A stretch of DNA of 64,000 nucleotides from NCBI RefSeq assembly GCF_014647475.1, contig NZ_BMPG01000001.1, positions 806,001-870,000 of the forward strand, written 5' to 3'. The position numbers were made by a program, and so were the translations under genes. The notes under the pieces are model-generated. The model ran no database searches and was not told the origin of the DNA. It saw nothing but the letters and a program-made list of their open reading frames with translations. Positions 42,478 through 52,110 of the stretch are shown piece by piece. Positions within the stretch are counted from its first letter, which is position 1, and every line of letters begins with the position of its first letter. Source of the DNA: Halocalculus aciditolerans (GTDB lineage Archaea; Halobacteriota; Halobacteria; Halobacteriales; Halobacteriaceae).

Positions 42478-43830
42478 ATGTCAACACGAGAAACCTGGAC
42501 GACGCGCGCGGGGTTCATCTTCGCCGCGGTCGGCAGCGCCGTGGGGTTAGGCAACATCTGGTCGTTCCCCTTCCAGACGGCCTCCAACGGTGGGGCGGCG
42601 TTCCTCGTCGTCTACCTCCTCGCCGTCTTCCTCATCGGTTTCCCGACGATGCTCGCCGAGTTCGTCATCGGCCGGCGCTCCGAGCAGAACGCCATCTCCG
42701 CCTTCGAGCGACTCGGCTTCAGTAACTGGACGTTCACCGGCGCGCTCGGCGTCTTCGCCGCCTTCGTCACGCTCGCCTTCTACAGCGTCGTCGGCGGCTG
42801 GGTGCTCCGCTACATCGTCGGCAGCCTCACCGGCGCGTACTTCGGTGACACCGCCGGCTACTTCGCCGCCATCTCCGCCGGCCCCGGCGCAATCGTCACG
42901 CACGCCGCGTTCATGGCGATCACAATCGGCATCGTCGCGTTCGGCGTCGCCGACGGCATCGAGCGCGCGACCAAGTTCATGATTCCCGCCATCATCGTCC
43001 TCCTCATCGGTCTCGCCGGCTGGGGCGCGACGCTCTCCGGCGCTGGCGCGGGCTACAGCTACTACCTCTCCCCGGACGTCGACGTCATCCTCAGCAACTT
43101 CGGCTCCATCGTCCCGTCCGCCATGGGACAGGCCTTCTTCACGCTCTCCCTCGGGTTCGGCGTGATGATCGCGTACGCCTCCTACCTCGGTAGCGACGAC
43201 AGCCTCCCCGGCGACAGCGCCATCATCGTCGTCCTCAACACCGTCGTCGCGCTCCTCGCCGGCTTCGCCGTCTTCCCCGTCCTCTTCTCCACGCTCGAGG
43301 ACCCGACGACGACCTCCGGCGGCATGGGTACGGCGTTCACCGCGCTCGCCGGCGCGTTCGGCCAGCTCCCCGCCGGCCAAGTGTTAGGATTCGTCTTCTT
43401 CGTCGTCCTCCTCTTCGCCGCGCTCTCCAGCTCCATCAGCCTCCTCGAAGCCCCCACCTCGTACGTCGTCGACACCTACGACTACGACCGCTGGAAGATC
43501 GCCGTCGGCGTCGGCGTCGTCACCTTCGTCGTCGGCGTCCCCTCCACCTTCGGCATCACCTGGCTCGCCTTCTACAACGACCTCGTCTTCAACGTCCTCC
43601 TCCCCGTCGCCGTCTTCCTCATCGCCGTCTTCGTCGGCTGGGTGGCTGACGCGGAAGCGTTCGATGAACTCGGCCGCGGCAGCGTCGTCGGCGACGTCCC
43701 CGGCACCGCGCCCCTCACCACCATCTGGCTCTGGTGGGTGCGCGTCGTCGTCCCCATCGTCGTCCTCTACACGCTCTACCTCGGCGTGACCTCCCTCTAC
43801 ACCGGTCTCACCACCGGCGGCTACTTCTAG
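42478..43830 (+). CDS. Sodium-dependent transporter, NSS/SNF family (first of a pair)
   Basis: 450 residues, about 11-12 helices of the LeuT fold. The unwound first helix FIFAAVGSAVGLGNIWSFPFQ carries the Na+ and substrate site. QAFFTLSLGFGVMIAYASYL and LSSSISLLEAPTSYVVDTYD are further family segments. Imports an amino acid or related compound with Na+. Followed by a paralogue 147 nt downstream on the same strand. Confidence 0.93.
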   Translation: MSTRETWTTRAGFIFAAVGSAVGLGNIWSFPFQTASNGGAAFLVVYLLAVFLIGFPTMLAEFVIGRRSEQNAISAFERLGFSNWTFTGALGVFAAFVTLAFYSVVGGWVLRYIVGSLTGAYFGDTAGYFAAISAGPGAIVTHAAFMAITIGIVAFGVADGIERATKFMIPAIIVLLIGLAGWGATLSGAGAGYSYYLSPDVDVILSNFGSIVPSAMGQAFFTLSLGFGVMIAYASYLGSDDSLPGDSAIIVVLNTVVALLAGFAVFPVLFSTLEDPTTTSGGMGTAFTALAGAFGQLPAGQVLGFVFFVVLLFAALSSSISLLEAPTSYVVDTYDYDRWKIAVGVGVVTFVVGVPSTFGITWLAFYNDLVFNVLLPVAVFLIAVFVGWVADAEAFDELGRGSVVGDVPGTAPLTTIWLWWVRVVVPIVVLYTLYLGVTSLYTGLTTGGYF

Positions 43831-43977
43831 CGCCGACGAATCGTAACTTCAACCCGATTTCAGCCGACCGTTTTGAACCCGAAAGACGGCGCAACGGCCA
43901 TCAACGACCGTGAGATTTGTGTTTTGACGGTTCGTTAGTCGAAATCCTCTTTACCGCCTACTCGCTACGAGGGGTCA

Positions 43978-45414
43978 ATGACAACACGTGGCTCGTGGGG
44001 GACACGCCTCGGGTTCATCCTCGCCGCCGTCGGCAGCGCCGTCGGGCTAGGCAATCTCTGGCGATTCCCCTGGATGGCCGCCGACAACGGCGGCAGCGCC
44101 TTCCTCGTCGTGTACCTCGCCGTCATCGTCCTCGTCGGCGTCCCCGGCCTCCTCGCGGAACTCGTCATCGGCCGGCGAAGCAACCGAAGCCCCGTCGGCG
44201 CGCTCGTCTCACTCGCCGACTCCGACCGCTGGCGCGCCCCCGGCCTCCTCGCCGTCGGAACCGCTGTCCTCCTCCTCTCCTTCTACGCCGTCGTCGGCGG
44301 CTGGACGCTCCGCTACTTCCTCACCTCGGCGACCGGCGCGTACTTCGCCGAACCCGGCGCGTACTTCTCGGGCGCGAGCAGCGGCCTCGACGCCTTCGCG
44401 TTCGCGCTCGCCTTCCTCGCGCTCACCGGATTCGTCGTCTACCGCGGCGTCGACGCCGGCATCGAACGCGCCTCGAAAGTGATGATGCCCGCCATCCTCG
44501 TCCTCCTCGTCGCGCTCGCCGCGTGGGCGCTCACCCTCCCCGGCGCGGGCGCTGGCGTCTCCTTCTACCTCGCCTTCGACCTCGCCACTCTCCGCGCGAA
44601 CGCCTTCGACATCCTGCCCGCCGCCGCCGGCCAGGCGCTCTTCACGCTCTCCCTCGGCTGCGGCACGATGCTCACCTACGCCTCCTACCTCTCCGAGGAC
44701 CGCTCGCTCCCCGCGGACGCCACCGCCATCGCCGTCCTCAACACGCTCGTCGGCGTCCTCGCCGGCCTCGTCGTCTTCCCCCTCCTCTTCGCGCTCGGCG
44801 ACGGCGCGGGCGCTGGCGGCCCCGGTGCCGTCTTCGTCTCCATCGCCGCCGCCTTCGCGACCCTCCCCTACGGCCAGGTGTTAGGAGTCGTCTTCTTCGG
44901 CGTCGTCCTCCTCGCCGCCCTCTCCAGCTCCATCAGCATGCTCGAAATCCCCGTCGCCTACCTCGTGGAGGAGCGCGAGCACTCGCGGCACACCGCCGTC
45001 GCGGGCCTCCTCAGCCTCTTCGCCGTCACGAGCGGGGTCTGCGCGTTCTTCCCCGCGATATTCGCCTTCGTCTCCGGCACCCTCGTCGACCTCCTCCTCA
45101 CGACTGGCCTCGTCGGCTTCCTCCTCTTCGTCGGCTGGGTCCTCGGGAAGGACGCCGTCGACGAGTTCCGCACCGGCGCGGGCGACTTCGCCGGCCGCCT
45201 CGCCACCCCGTGGCTCTACGCCGTCGCCGTCGTCCTCCCCGTCTTCCTCCTCTTCACCCTCGTCACCGGCGTCCTCGGCGCGCTCGGCGTCACCGTCGCC
45301 GACGTCGCGCTCGGCGGCGTCACCGTCTCCGGCACGACCCAGCTCGTCGGCGTCGCCGTCCTCCTCGCCCTCACCGCCTACGCGACCCTCCGCCGGCCCG
45401 GCTCCGCCGTCTGA
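43978..45414 (+). CDS. Sodium-dependent transporter, NSS/SNF family (second of a pair)
   Basis: 478 residues, starting MTTRGSWGTRLGFILAAVGS with the same GSAVGLGNLWRFPWMAADNG site as the upstream gene. It differs in helix 1 (RFPW rather than SFPF) and has one more C-terminal helix pair. The RFPW form is the common NSS version, so substrates of the two probably differ. A tandem duplication followed by divergence is the simplest origin. Confidence 0.93.
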   Translation: MTTRGSWGTRLGFILAAVGSAVGLGNLWRFPWMAADNGGSAFLVVYLAVIVLVGVPGLLAELVIGRRSNRSPVGALVSLADSDRWRAPGLLAVGTAVLLLSFYAVVGGWTLRYFLTSATGAYFAEPGAYFSGASSGLDAFAFALAFLALTGFVVYRGVDAGIERASKVMMPAILVLLVALAAWALTLPGAGAGVSFYLAFDLATLRANAFDILPAAAGQALFTLSLGCGTMLTYASYLSEDRSLPADATAIAVLNTLVGVLAGLVVFPLLFALGDGAGAGGPGAVFVSIAAAFATLPYGQVLGVVFFGVVLLAALSSSISMLEIPVAYLVEEREHSRHTAVAGLLSLFAVTSGVCAFFPAIFAFVSGTLVDLLLTTGLVGFLLFVGWVLGKDAVDEFRTGAGDFAGRLATPWLYAVAVVLPVFLLFTLVTGVLGALGVTVADVALGGVTVSGTTQLVGVAVLLALTAYATLRRPGSAV

Positions 45415-45507
45415 CCCCGCGCTATCGACGCGCGTCGAACCCCGATTTCTCGCGGCTCGCCGTCTCGCAACCCTTTTGCACGCCGTGGCTGAAGCCACGA
45501 GTAACAG

Positions 45508-47058
45508 ATGACGATGGAAGAGCGCATCGAGGAGTTACGCGAACGCGTCGAACGCGCCGAGCTCGGCGGGGGCGAGGCGCGCATCGAATCCCAGCACGAC
45601 AAGGGGAAGATGACCGCGCGCGAACGCGTCGACTACTTCCTCGACGACGACACCTTCAACGAGTTCGACAAGCTCCGCACGCACCGCTCGCACAACTTCG
45701 GGATGGAAGAAGAACAGATCCCCGGCGACGGCGTCGTCACCGGCTACGGCGAAGTGAACGGCCGCACCGTCTTCGTCTTCGCCCACGACTTCACCGTCTT
45801 CGGCGGCTCGCTCGGCGAGGTCTTCGCCGAGAAAGTCTGTAAGGTCATGGACCGCGCGATGGAGGTCGGCGCGCCCGTCGTCGGCCTGAACGACTCGGCA
45901 GGCGCGCGCATCCAGGAGGGCGTCTCCAGCCTCGCCGGCTACGCCGACATCTTCACCCGCAACGAGAAGGCTTCTGGCGTTATCCCCCAGATCTCCGCCA
46001 TTATGGGGCCCTGCGCGGGCGGCGCGGTCTACTCGCCCGCCATCACCGACTTCATCTTCATGGTGAAGGACACGAGCCACATGTTCATCACCGGCCCCGA
46101 CGTCATCGAGACCGTCACCGGCGAGCAGGTCGGCTTCGAGGAGCTCGGCGGCGCGACCACGCACGCCAGCGAATCCGGCGTCGCGCACTTCGCCTGCGAG
46201 AACGAAGAGGCCGCACTCGACCAGATTCGGCGACTCCTCTCCTACCTCCCGCAGAACAACGTCGAAGACCCACCCCGCGTGGAGCCCTGGGACGACCCCG
46301 AGCGCCGCGACGAAGAGCTCACCTCTATCGTCCCCGACCAGCCCCGGAAGCCCTACGACATGACGAGCGTCATCGACTCCGTCGTCGACGAGGGCTCGTT
46401 CTTCGAAGTCCAAGAGCAGTACGCGCCGAACATCGTCGTCGGGTTCGCGCGCCTCGACGGCCGCTCCGTGGGCATCGTCGCGAACCAGCCGCGCGTGAAC
46501 GCGGGCACGCTCGACATCGAGGCGTCCGAGAAGGCGAGCCGGTTCGTCCGCCACTGCGACTCGTTCAACGTCCCCATCCTCACCTTCGTCGACGTCCCCG
46601 GCTTCATGCCCGGCACCGACCAGGAGCACGGCGGCATCATCCGGCACGGCGCGAAACTCCTCTACGCCTACAGCGAGGCGAGCGTCCCCCTCCTCACCGT
46701 TATCACCCGGAAGGCCTACGGCGGCGCGTACGACGTCATGGCCTCTAAACACCTCGGCGCGGACGTCAACTACGCGTGGCCGTCCGCCGAAATCGCCGTC
46801 ATGGGCCCGAAGGGTGCGGTGAACGTCCTCTACCGGAAGGAGCTCGCGAACGCCGACGACCCCGACGAACTCCGCGAGGAACTCATCGACGAATACCGCG
46901 AGGAGTTCGCGAACCCATATACTGCTGCTGACCGCGGCTACCTCGACGCCGTCATCGAACCGCAGGACACCCGCCCCCGGCTCGTCTCCGACCTCGAGAT
47001 GCTCGCGTCCAAACGCGAGGAGGGCCCGTCGAAGAAACACGGCAACATCCCCCTCTAA
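45508..47058 (+). CDS. pccB: Propionyl-CoA carboxylase carboxyltransferase (beta) subunit
   Basis: 516 residues. Crotonase-like carboxyltransferase halves: [40 protein letters not shown] in the first; [20 protein letters not shown] and [18 protein letters not shown] in the second. Transfers carboxyl from biotin to propionyl-CoA (often acetyl-CoA too). Start [20 protein letters not shown]. pccX begins at the very next base after its stop. Confidence 0.95.
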   Translation: MTMEERIEELRERVERAELGGGEARIESQHDKGKMTARERVDYFLDDDTFNEFDKLRTHRSHNFGMEEEQIPGDGVVTGYGEVNGRTVFVFAHDFTVFGGSLGEVFAEKVCKVMDRAMEVGAPVVGLNDSAGARIQEGVSSLAGYADIFTRNEKASGVIPQISAIMGPCAGGAVYSPAITDFIFMVKDTSHMFITGPDVIETVTGEQVGFEELGGATTHASESGVAHFACENEEAALDQIRRLLSYLPQNNVEDPPRVEPWDDPERRDEELTSIVPDQPRKPYDMTSVIDSVVDEGSFFEVQEQYAPNIVVGFARLDGRSVGIVANQPRVNAGTLDIEASEKASRFVRHCDSFNVPILTFVDVPGFMPGTDQEHGGIIRHGAKLLYAYSEASVPLLTVITRKAYGGAYDVMASKHLGADVNYAWPSAEIAVMGPKGAVNVLYRKELANADDPDELREELIDEYREEFANPYTAADRGYLDAVIEPQDTRPRLVSDLEMLASKREEGPSKKHGNIPL

Positions 47059-47304
47059 ATGCGCCTCGACATCCCCGAGGACGCCGACGTCGAGGAGGCC
47101 GCCGCGATCACGGCCGCCGTCGGCCAACACCTCACGGACGTCGCCGCCGCAGCCGCCGCGGCGGAATCGACCGAGGAGACCTGGCAGGGCGAGAAGTGGC
47201 GGTTCGCCGGCCGCCTCGACGCCCTCGGCGAGGAACCGAAACGCGTCCCCGACGGCGCGCCCACCGACGCCTGGACCGCCGCCGGCCGCATCGACCGGCT
47301 CTAA
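47059..47304 (+). CDS. pccX: Small propionyl-CoA carboxylase subunit PccX
   Basis: 81 residues, [20 protein letters not shown] through [20 protein letters not shown]. The Ala-rich helix and the EKWRFAGR segment recall the small third subunit PccX reported in Haloferax mediterranei, needed for propionyl-CoA carboxylase activity. It begins immediately after the pccB stop, so they are co-translated. Similar in size to actinobacterial epsilon subunits. Confidence 0.85.
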   Translation: MRLDIPEDADVEEAAAITAAVGQHLTDVAAAAAAAESTEETWQGEKWRFAGRLDALGEEPKRVPDGAPTDAWTAAGRIDRL

Positions 47305-47425
47305 CCCACTCGCGACACCTCTCCTCGCCCCGCGACGCTCCCACCGCACCCCACTCCACCCCGGTCGCCGTGGGACGCCGACTCACGGAAGGGTTATCAG
47401 TGGCCCCCGCATACGAGGAGTTGCA

Positions 47426-47620
47426 ATGGCAAGCGGTAAGGTCGACTTCTTCAACGACACTGGCGGTTACGGCTTCATCTCCACCGAGGACGCAGACGAC
47501 GACGTTTTCTTCCACATGGAAGACATCGGCGGACCCGACCTCGAAGAGGGACAGGAAGTAGAGTTCGAAATCGAGGACGCTCCCAAGGGTCCCCGCGCGA
47601 AAAACCTCGAGCGCCTCTAA
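47426..47620 (+). CDS. cspA: Cold-shock domain protein
   Basis: 64 residues. RNA-binding RNP1 is GGYGFIS and RNP2 is DVFFHME; start MASGKVDFFNDTGGYGFIST. Single CSD protein acting as an RNA chaperone. It sits between pccX and pccA, with a GAGGAG ribosome site, and a T5 run 40 nt after its stop; it probably has its own transcript. Confidence 0.93.
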   Translation: MASGKVDFFNDTGGYGFISTEDADDDVFFHMEDIGGPDLEEGQEVEFEIEDAPKGPRAKNLERL

Positions 47621-47659
47621 GGCGCTCTCGCCGCCACACGGCGGCACTCGAAACGCAGA

Positions 47660-47664
47660 TTTTT
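47660..47664 (+). terminator. T-run terminator after cspA
   Basis: A run of five T in otherwise GC-rich DNA, 40 nt after the cspA stop; archaeal RNA polymerase stops at short T-tracts without a hairpin. The remaining 190 nt up to pccA show no gene. Confidence 0.4.
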
Positions 47665-47856
47665 AGCGAAACTACCCGACGAGCGACACGCTCGCCGAAC
47701 CCACACACAACTCACGACCGGCGACGCCGACGCACGCGACTGGTGACGTCGACGACGGATAGCGGAGCCGCTCCCGAGTTCCGAGTCGCCACCGACCAGA
47801 GGGAGGGGGCGACTCGGAACCGACACTCTCAGTAGGGCGGTGTAAGAATTGCAGGT

Positions 47857-49656
47857 ATGTTCGAGAAGGTTCTCGTCGCGAACCGGGGAGAAATCGCCGT
47901 GCGCGTGATGCGCGCGTGCGAGGACCTCGGGATCGACACCGTCGCGGTTTACAGTGACGCGGACAAGCACGCGGGCCACGTGCGGTACGCGGACGAAGCG
48001 TACAACGTCGGGCCGGCGCGCGCCGCGGACTCCTACCTCGACCAGGAGGCCATCGTGGACGCCGCGTTACAGGCCGGTGCGGACGCTATTCACCCGGGCT
48101 ACGGTTTCTTAGCGGAGAACGCCGACTTCGCGGCGCTCGTCGAGGAGACGGAGGGCGTGACGTGGGTCGGGCCGGCGTCGGAGTCGATGGAGACGCTCGG
48201 CGAGAAGACGAAGGCGCGGAAGGTGATGGACGCCGCGGACGTCCCCATCGTGCCGGGGACGACGGACCCGGTCGAGACGGCCGAGGAAGTCCGCGCGTTC
48301 GGCGAGGAGCACGGCTACCCCATCGCCATCAAGGCGGAGGGCGGCGGCGGCGGCCGCGGGATGAAGATCGTGGAGAGCGAGGAGGAAGCGGAAGACCAGC
48401 TCGCGTCCGCGAAGCGCGAGGGCGAGGCGTACTTCGACAACGACTCGGTCTACCTCGAACGCTACCTCGAGGACCCGAAGCACATCGAGGTGCAGATCAT
48501 CGCGGACGAGCACGGGAACGTCCGCCACCTCGGCGAGCGCGACTGCAGCCTGCAGCGCCGCCACCAGAAGGTCATCGAGGAGGGGCCGTCGCCGACGCTC
48601 TCCGACGACGTGCGCGCGGACATCGGCGAGGCCGCTCGGCGCGGCGTCGGCGAGGCCGACTACGTGAACGCCGGCACGGTCGAGTTCCTCGTGTCCGAGG
48701 GCCAGTTCTACTTCCTCGAAGTGAACACGCGGATTCAGGTCGAGCACACGGTCACCGAGGAGATTACGGGTATCGACATCGTGAAGCACCAGCTCCGGGT
48801 GGCTGCCGGCGAGGAACTCGACTTCTCGCAGGACGAGGTAGCGATCGAGGGGCACGCGATGGAGTTCCGTATCAACGCGGAGAACGCGTCGAAGTCGTTC
48901 GCGCCGGCGACCGGGACGCTGGACGTCTACGACCCGCCGGGCGGCATCGGCGTGCGGATGGACGACGCGCTCCGGCAGGGCGACGAAATCAACGGCGAGT
49001 ACGACTCGATGATTGCGAAGCTCGTCGTGTACGGGAAGAACCGTGAGGAGTGCATCGCGCGGTCGAAGCGCGCGCTCGCGGAGTTCGAAATCGACGGCTT
49101 AGTTACGGTTATCCCGTTCCACCGCTTGATGCTGGAGGACGAGACGTTCGTCGACGGCGAGCACACGACGAAGTACCTCGACGAGGACTTCGACAAGAGC
49201 CGGCTCGTGGACGCCCAGGAGCAGTGGGGGCCGGAGCACGACTCCTCGGAGAGCGAGGAGGAAGAGCGCGTCGAGCGTGAGTTCACGGTCGAGGTGAACG
49301 GGAAGCGCTTCGACGTGAGTCTGGAGGACGTCGGCGGCGCGGCGCTGGCGGCTCCGGCGTCGGGGTCGAGCGGGCGCGCGGAGCGCCCCGAGTCGGCGCA
49401 GTCGAGCGGGAGCGAGGCGGAGACGCCGGTCGTCGAAGGGGACGGCGAGACGGTGGAGGCGGACATGCAGGGGACGATTCTCTCCGTTGACGTCGCGGCG
49501 GGCGACGAGGTCGCGGCGGGCGACGTCCTCCTCGTGCTGGAGGCGATGAAGATGGAGAACGACGTGGTCGCGAGCCACGGCGGCACGGTCTCGCAGGTGC
49601 TCGTCTCGGAGGGCGAGAGCGTCGACATGGGTGACGTCCTCGTCGTCATCGAGTAA
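47857..49656 (+). CDS. pccA: Acyl-CoA carboxylase biotin carboxylase/carrier (alpha) subunit
   Basis: 599 residues. Biotin carboxylase domain about 1-445 ([23 protein letters not shown] loop [40 protein letters not shown]), a 60-residue acidic linker, and a C-terminal biotin carrier domain with the biotinylated Lys at about 565 in [13 protein letters not shown]. Provides carboxybiotin to PccB; a partner in acetyl/propionyl-CoA carboxylation and so in the 3-hydroxypropionate or methylmalonyl route. Confidence 0.95.
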   Translation: MFEKVLVANRGEIAVRVMRACEDLGIDTVAVYSDADKHAGHVRYADEAYNVGPARAADSYLDQEAIVDAALQAGADAIHPGYGFLAENADFAALVEETEGVTWVGPASESMETLGEKTKARKVMDAADVPIVPGTTDPVETAEEVRAFGEEHGYPIAIKAEGGGGGRGMKIVESEEEAEDQLASAKREGEAYFDNDSVYLERYLEDPKHIEVQIIADEHGNVRHLGERDCSLQRRHQKVIEEGPSPTLSDDVRADIGEAARRGVGEADYVNAGTVEFLVSEGQFYFLEVNTRIQVEHTVTEEITGIDIVKHQLRVAAGEELDFSQDEVAIEGHAMEFRINAENASKSFAPATGTLDVYDPPGGIGVRMDDALRQGDEINGEYDSMIAKLVVYGKNREECIARSKRALAEFEIDGLVTVIPFHRLMLEDETFVDGEHTTKYLDEDFDKSRLVDAQEQWGPEHDSSESEEEERVEREFTVEVNGKRFDVSLEDVGGAALAAPASGSSGRAERPESAQSSGSEAETPVVEGDGETVEADMQGTILSVDVAAGDEVAAGDVLLVLEAMKMENDVVASHGGTVSQVLVSEGESVDMGDVLVVIE

Positions 49657-49741
49657 CTCCGATTCTTCTCGTTCTATAGACATTTTCTGTCGTCCGAGCG
49701 TCAGACGTCCGTCTTCATGCGATTTCACCCGGCCGCCACCC

Positions 49742-49747
49742 TTTTTT
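49742..49747 (+). terminator. T6 run after pccA
   Basis: Six T at 86 nt past the pccA stop, in a short AT-rich stretch. It may end the pccA transcript; at 57-62 nt before the next start it is too far to be its TATA box. Confidence 0.35.
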
Positions 49748-49803
49748 GCAACAATGATGTTCTCAGAAATAAGAATGAAGATGGATGGGCGACCTATCGA
49801 CGC

Positions 49804-50382
49804 ATGACGGGGGGTGACCACCGGTCGTTCGTCACGCGCCTCGACGCACTCAAGACGGACGGGTGTTCACTCCTCGTCTCCGGGGACGTCTCCTCGTACG
49901 CGGGACACGCGGCGACGCGGCGGCTCATGGGCGCGCCGACCGAATCGCGCCGACGCGTCCTCGTCCTCGGCGGTGACGTCCCGGCCGGCCACTGCCTCCC
50001 CGGCGGCGTCGCCCCGACCGACGACCACGTCGCCGTCGTCGACGACGGGCCCGACACCGCCGACCCGACCGACGTCGCCGCCGACGTCAGCGACGCCGTC
50101 ACCGCCCTCGAACCCGACGCCGGCTACGACCCCGGCCAGCTTCGCGTCGGCGTCGTCACCACCGACCGCGGCGGCGACGTCGACGTCGTCGCGCGCACCG
50201 CCCGCTCCGTCGGCGACCGCGTCCGCGACGCGAACGGCATGGGCCACTGCCGCCTCCACGTCGCCAGCGACGACGCCCACGCCGTCGCCGGCGGCTTCGA
50301 CGCCCACCTCGAACTCCGCGAAACCCCGCACGTCCAGCAGCGCTGGCACCTCGACGAACCCACCCGCTGGTTCGACCTCTAA
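49804..50382 (+). CDS. DUF7504-like haloarchaeal protein (copy 1)
   Basis: 192 residues from MTGGDHRSFVTRLDALKTDG, chosen by alignment with the next gene's start. RecA/KaiC-like layout without a Walker motif: LLVSGDVSS, RRRVLVLGGDVPAGH, GQLRVGVVTTDRG and the C-terminal VQQRWHLDEPTRWFDL. From memory this fits DUF7504. Function unknown. Located between pccA and birA, with a clear paralogue following. Confidence 0.75.
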   Translation: MTGGDHRSFVTRLDALKTDGCSLLVSGDVSSYAGHAATRRLMGAPTESRRRVLVLGGDVPAGHCLPGGVAPTDDHVAVVDDGPDTADPTDVAADVSDAVTALEPDAGYDPGQLRVGVVTTDRGGDVDVVARTARSVGDRVRDANGMGHCRLHVASDDAHAVAGGFDAHLELRETPHVQQRWHLDEPTRWFDL

Positions 50383-50466
50383 CCTCTCACGTCAGCCACC
50401 AGCCTTTTCCGACGCGACCGCCGAGTTGTCATTGGCTAACACGGATCCGCTGGGGGGCGGGGGAAG

Positions 50467-51054
50467 ATGGTCACACGAGAACACGCACCCGACTTCACGT
50501 CACGGCTCGCATCGCTCAAACAGCGCGGCTGCTCGCTTCTCGTCACGGGAGACGTCCCGGACGAAGGCCGCATGCTCGCCACGAGGCGGCTTCTCGGCGC
50601 GCCAGAGGAGCCGCGCCGCCGAGTCCTCGTGCTGAACGACGAACACCCCGGACACTACCTGCCGAGCGGTGTGAGCGCCGACGACGACACGGTCCGCGTG
50701 CTCAGACCCGACGCCGGCGACCCGACGAGTCTCCGAGACGCAGTCGCCGACGCCGTCGACGACCTCGAACCCGACCGCGGCTACCACCCGAGCGAACTCC
50801 GCGTCGGCGTCCCGTGCTTCGGCGAGTTCCACGCCACCGACGCGTACGCCGACATCCGAGAGACCCTCGACCACCTCGCCGAGGTGTTCCTCGAAACGAA
50901 AGGAATGGGTCACTGCACGCTCGACGCGCCGAGCGACGACCACCTCGTCACCGACATCGCGGACGGCTTCGACGCGCAGGTCGAACTCCGCGCGACCCAC
51001 CGCATCGAGCAGCGCTGGCACCTCGACGAGGCGAGCGGCTGGTTCGAACTCTGA
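50467..51054 (+). CDS. DUF7504-like haloarchaeal protein (copy 2)
   Basis: 195 residues, MVTREHAPDFTSRLASLKQR, clearly homologous to the gene before it: CSLLVTGDVPDEGR, RRRVLVLNDEHPGHYLPSGV, MGHCTLDAPSDD and RIEQRWHLDEASGWFEL line up throughout. The shared end QRWHLDExxxWF.L is a good family mark. Tandem duplication; 84 nt separate the copies. Confidence 0.8.
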   Translation: MVTREHAPDFTSRLASLKQRGCSLLVTGDVPDEGRMLATRRLLGAPEEPRRRVLVLNDEHPGHYLPSGVSADDDTVRVLRPDAGDPTSLRDAVADAVDDLEPDRGYHPSELRVGVPCFGEFHATDAYADIRETLDHLAEVFLETKGMGHCTLDAPSDDHLVTDIADGFDAQVELRATHRIEQRWHLDEASGWFEL

Positions 51055-51098
51055 GCGAGACGTCTACGCTTTTCTCCGTCCGGCCCCGAGAGCCGGGT

Positions 51099-52040
51099 AT
51101 GCACGAGACGCGCCGGGCCGTCCTCGAACGCGTCGCCGACGGCCCCGTCACCGGGCCGACGCTCGCCGACGCCCTCGGAGTCTCCCGAGCCGCAGTCTGG
51201 AAGCACGTCGAAGCCCTCCGCGCGGACGGCTTCCGCATCGACTCGACCGACGACGGCTACGTCCTCGAAGCCGCCCCGGAGTTCGGCGGCGCGGCCGTCG
51301 AACTCGGCCTCGACGCGCCCTTCGACCTCGAATACCACGACAGCGTCGCGTCCACGAACGACCGAGCGCGAGAACTCGCCGCCGCCGGCCGCGACGACGT
51401 CGTCGTGCTCGCCGACGAACAGACCGGCGGCCGCGGCCGCCGCGGCCGCGCCTGGGCCAGCCCGTCCGGCGGCATCTGGCTGAGCCTCGTCCTCCGCCCG
51501 GACTGGCCGCCCGCTCGCGTCCCGCTCCTCACGCTCGCCGCCGCCGTCGCTGTCACCGACGCCGCCCGAGCCCGCGGCGTCGACGCCGCCATCAAGTGGC
51601 CGAACGACGTCCTCGTCCCCGACTCGTCTACCGCTCGCGGCGGCCGGAAGCTCACCGGCATCCTCACCGAGATGGAGGGCGAGGCCGGCCGCGTGTCCTG
51701 GGTCGTCCTCGGCGTCGGCGTCAACGCGAACCTCGACCCCGACGAACTCGGCGAGGACGCGACGAGCCTCCGCGCCGAACGCGGCGACGTCGACCGCGCC
51801 GCCTTCACGCGCGACGTCCTCGAACGCTTCCACGGCCTCCGCGCGGCCCCCGACGACATTCTCGACGCGTGGCGCGACCGCAGCGCCACCCTCGGCCAGC
51901 GCGTCCGCGTCCGCACCGCACAGGGACCCGTCGAAGGCGACGCCGTCGACGTCACGGACGTCGGCGCGCTCGTCGTCGACACCGACGGAGGAGAAGAAGT
52001 CGTCCACGCCGGCGACTGCGAGCACCTCCGGCCGGCCTAA
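51099..52040 (+). CDS. birA: Biotin--[acetyl-CoA-carboxylase] ligase with regulator domain
   Basis: 313 residues. N-terminal wHTH (about 1-55: LADALGVSRAAVWKHVEALR), then the ligase core with GGRGRRGRAWASPSGGIWLS (biotinyl-AMP loop) and KWPNDVLVPD, and the C-terminal SH3-like domain. It attaches biotin to the Lys of PccA and may repress biotin genes when loaded. Location close to pccA fits the partner role. No biotin synthesis genes are seen here. Confidence 0.94.
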   Translation: MHETRRAVLERVADGPVTGPTLADALGVSRAAVWKHVEALRADGFRIDSTDDGYVLEAAPEFGGAAVELGLDAPFDLEYHDSVASTNDRARELAAAGRDDVVVLADEQTGGRGRRGRAWASPSGGIWLSLVLRPDWPPARVPLLTLAAAVAVTDAARARGVDAAIKWPNDVLVPDSSTARGGRKLTGILTEMEGEAGRVSWVVLGVGVNANLDPDELGEDATSLRAERGDVDRAAFTRDVLERFHGLRAAPDDILDAWRDRSATLGQRVRVRTAQGPVEGDAVDVTDVGALVVDTDGGEEVVHAGDCEHLRPA

Positions 52041-52110
52041 GCCGCGCTGTCGTCCCTACTGGCCGACTGCTGTTTGGCTACCGTTCGGCTGTCGTTCGAT
52101 TCCTGACCGG

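Noticed and set aside
43917-45842. 641-codon frame over the second Na+ symporter
   Set aside because: Almost pure Arg/Pro/His; a frame shadow.
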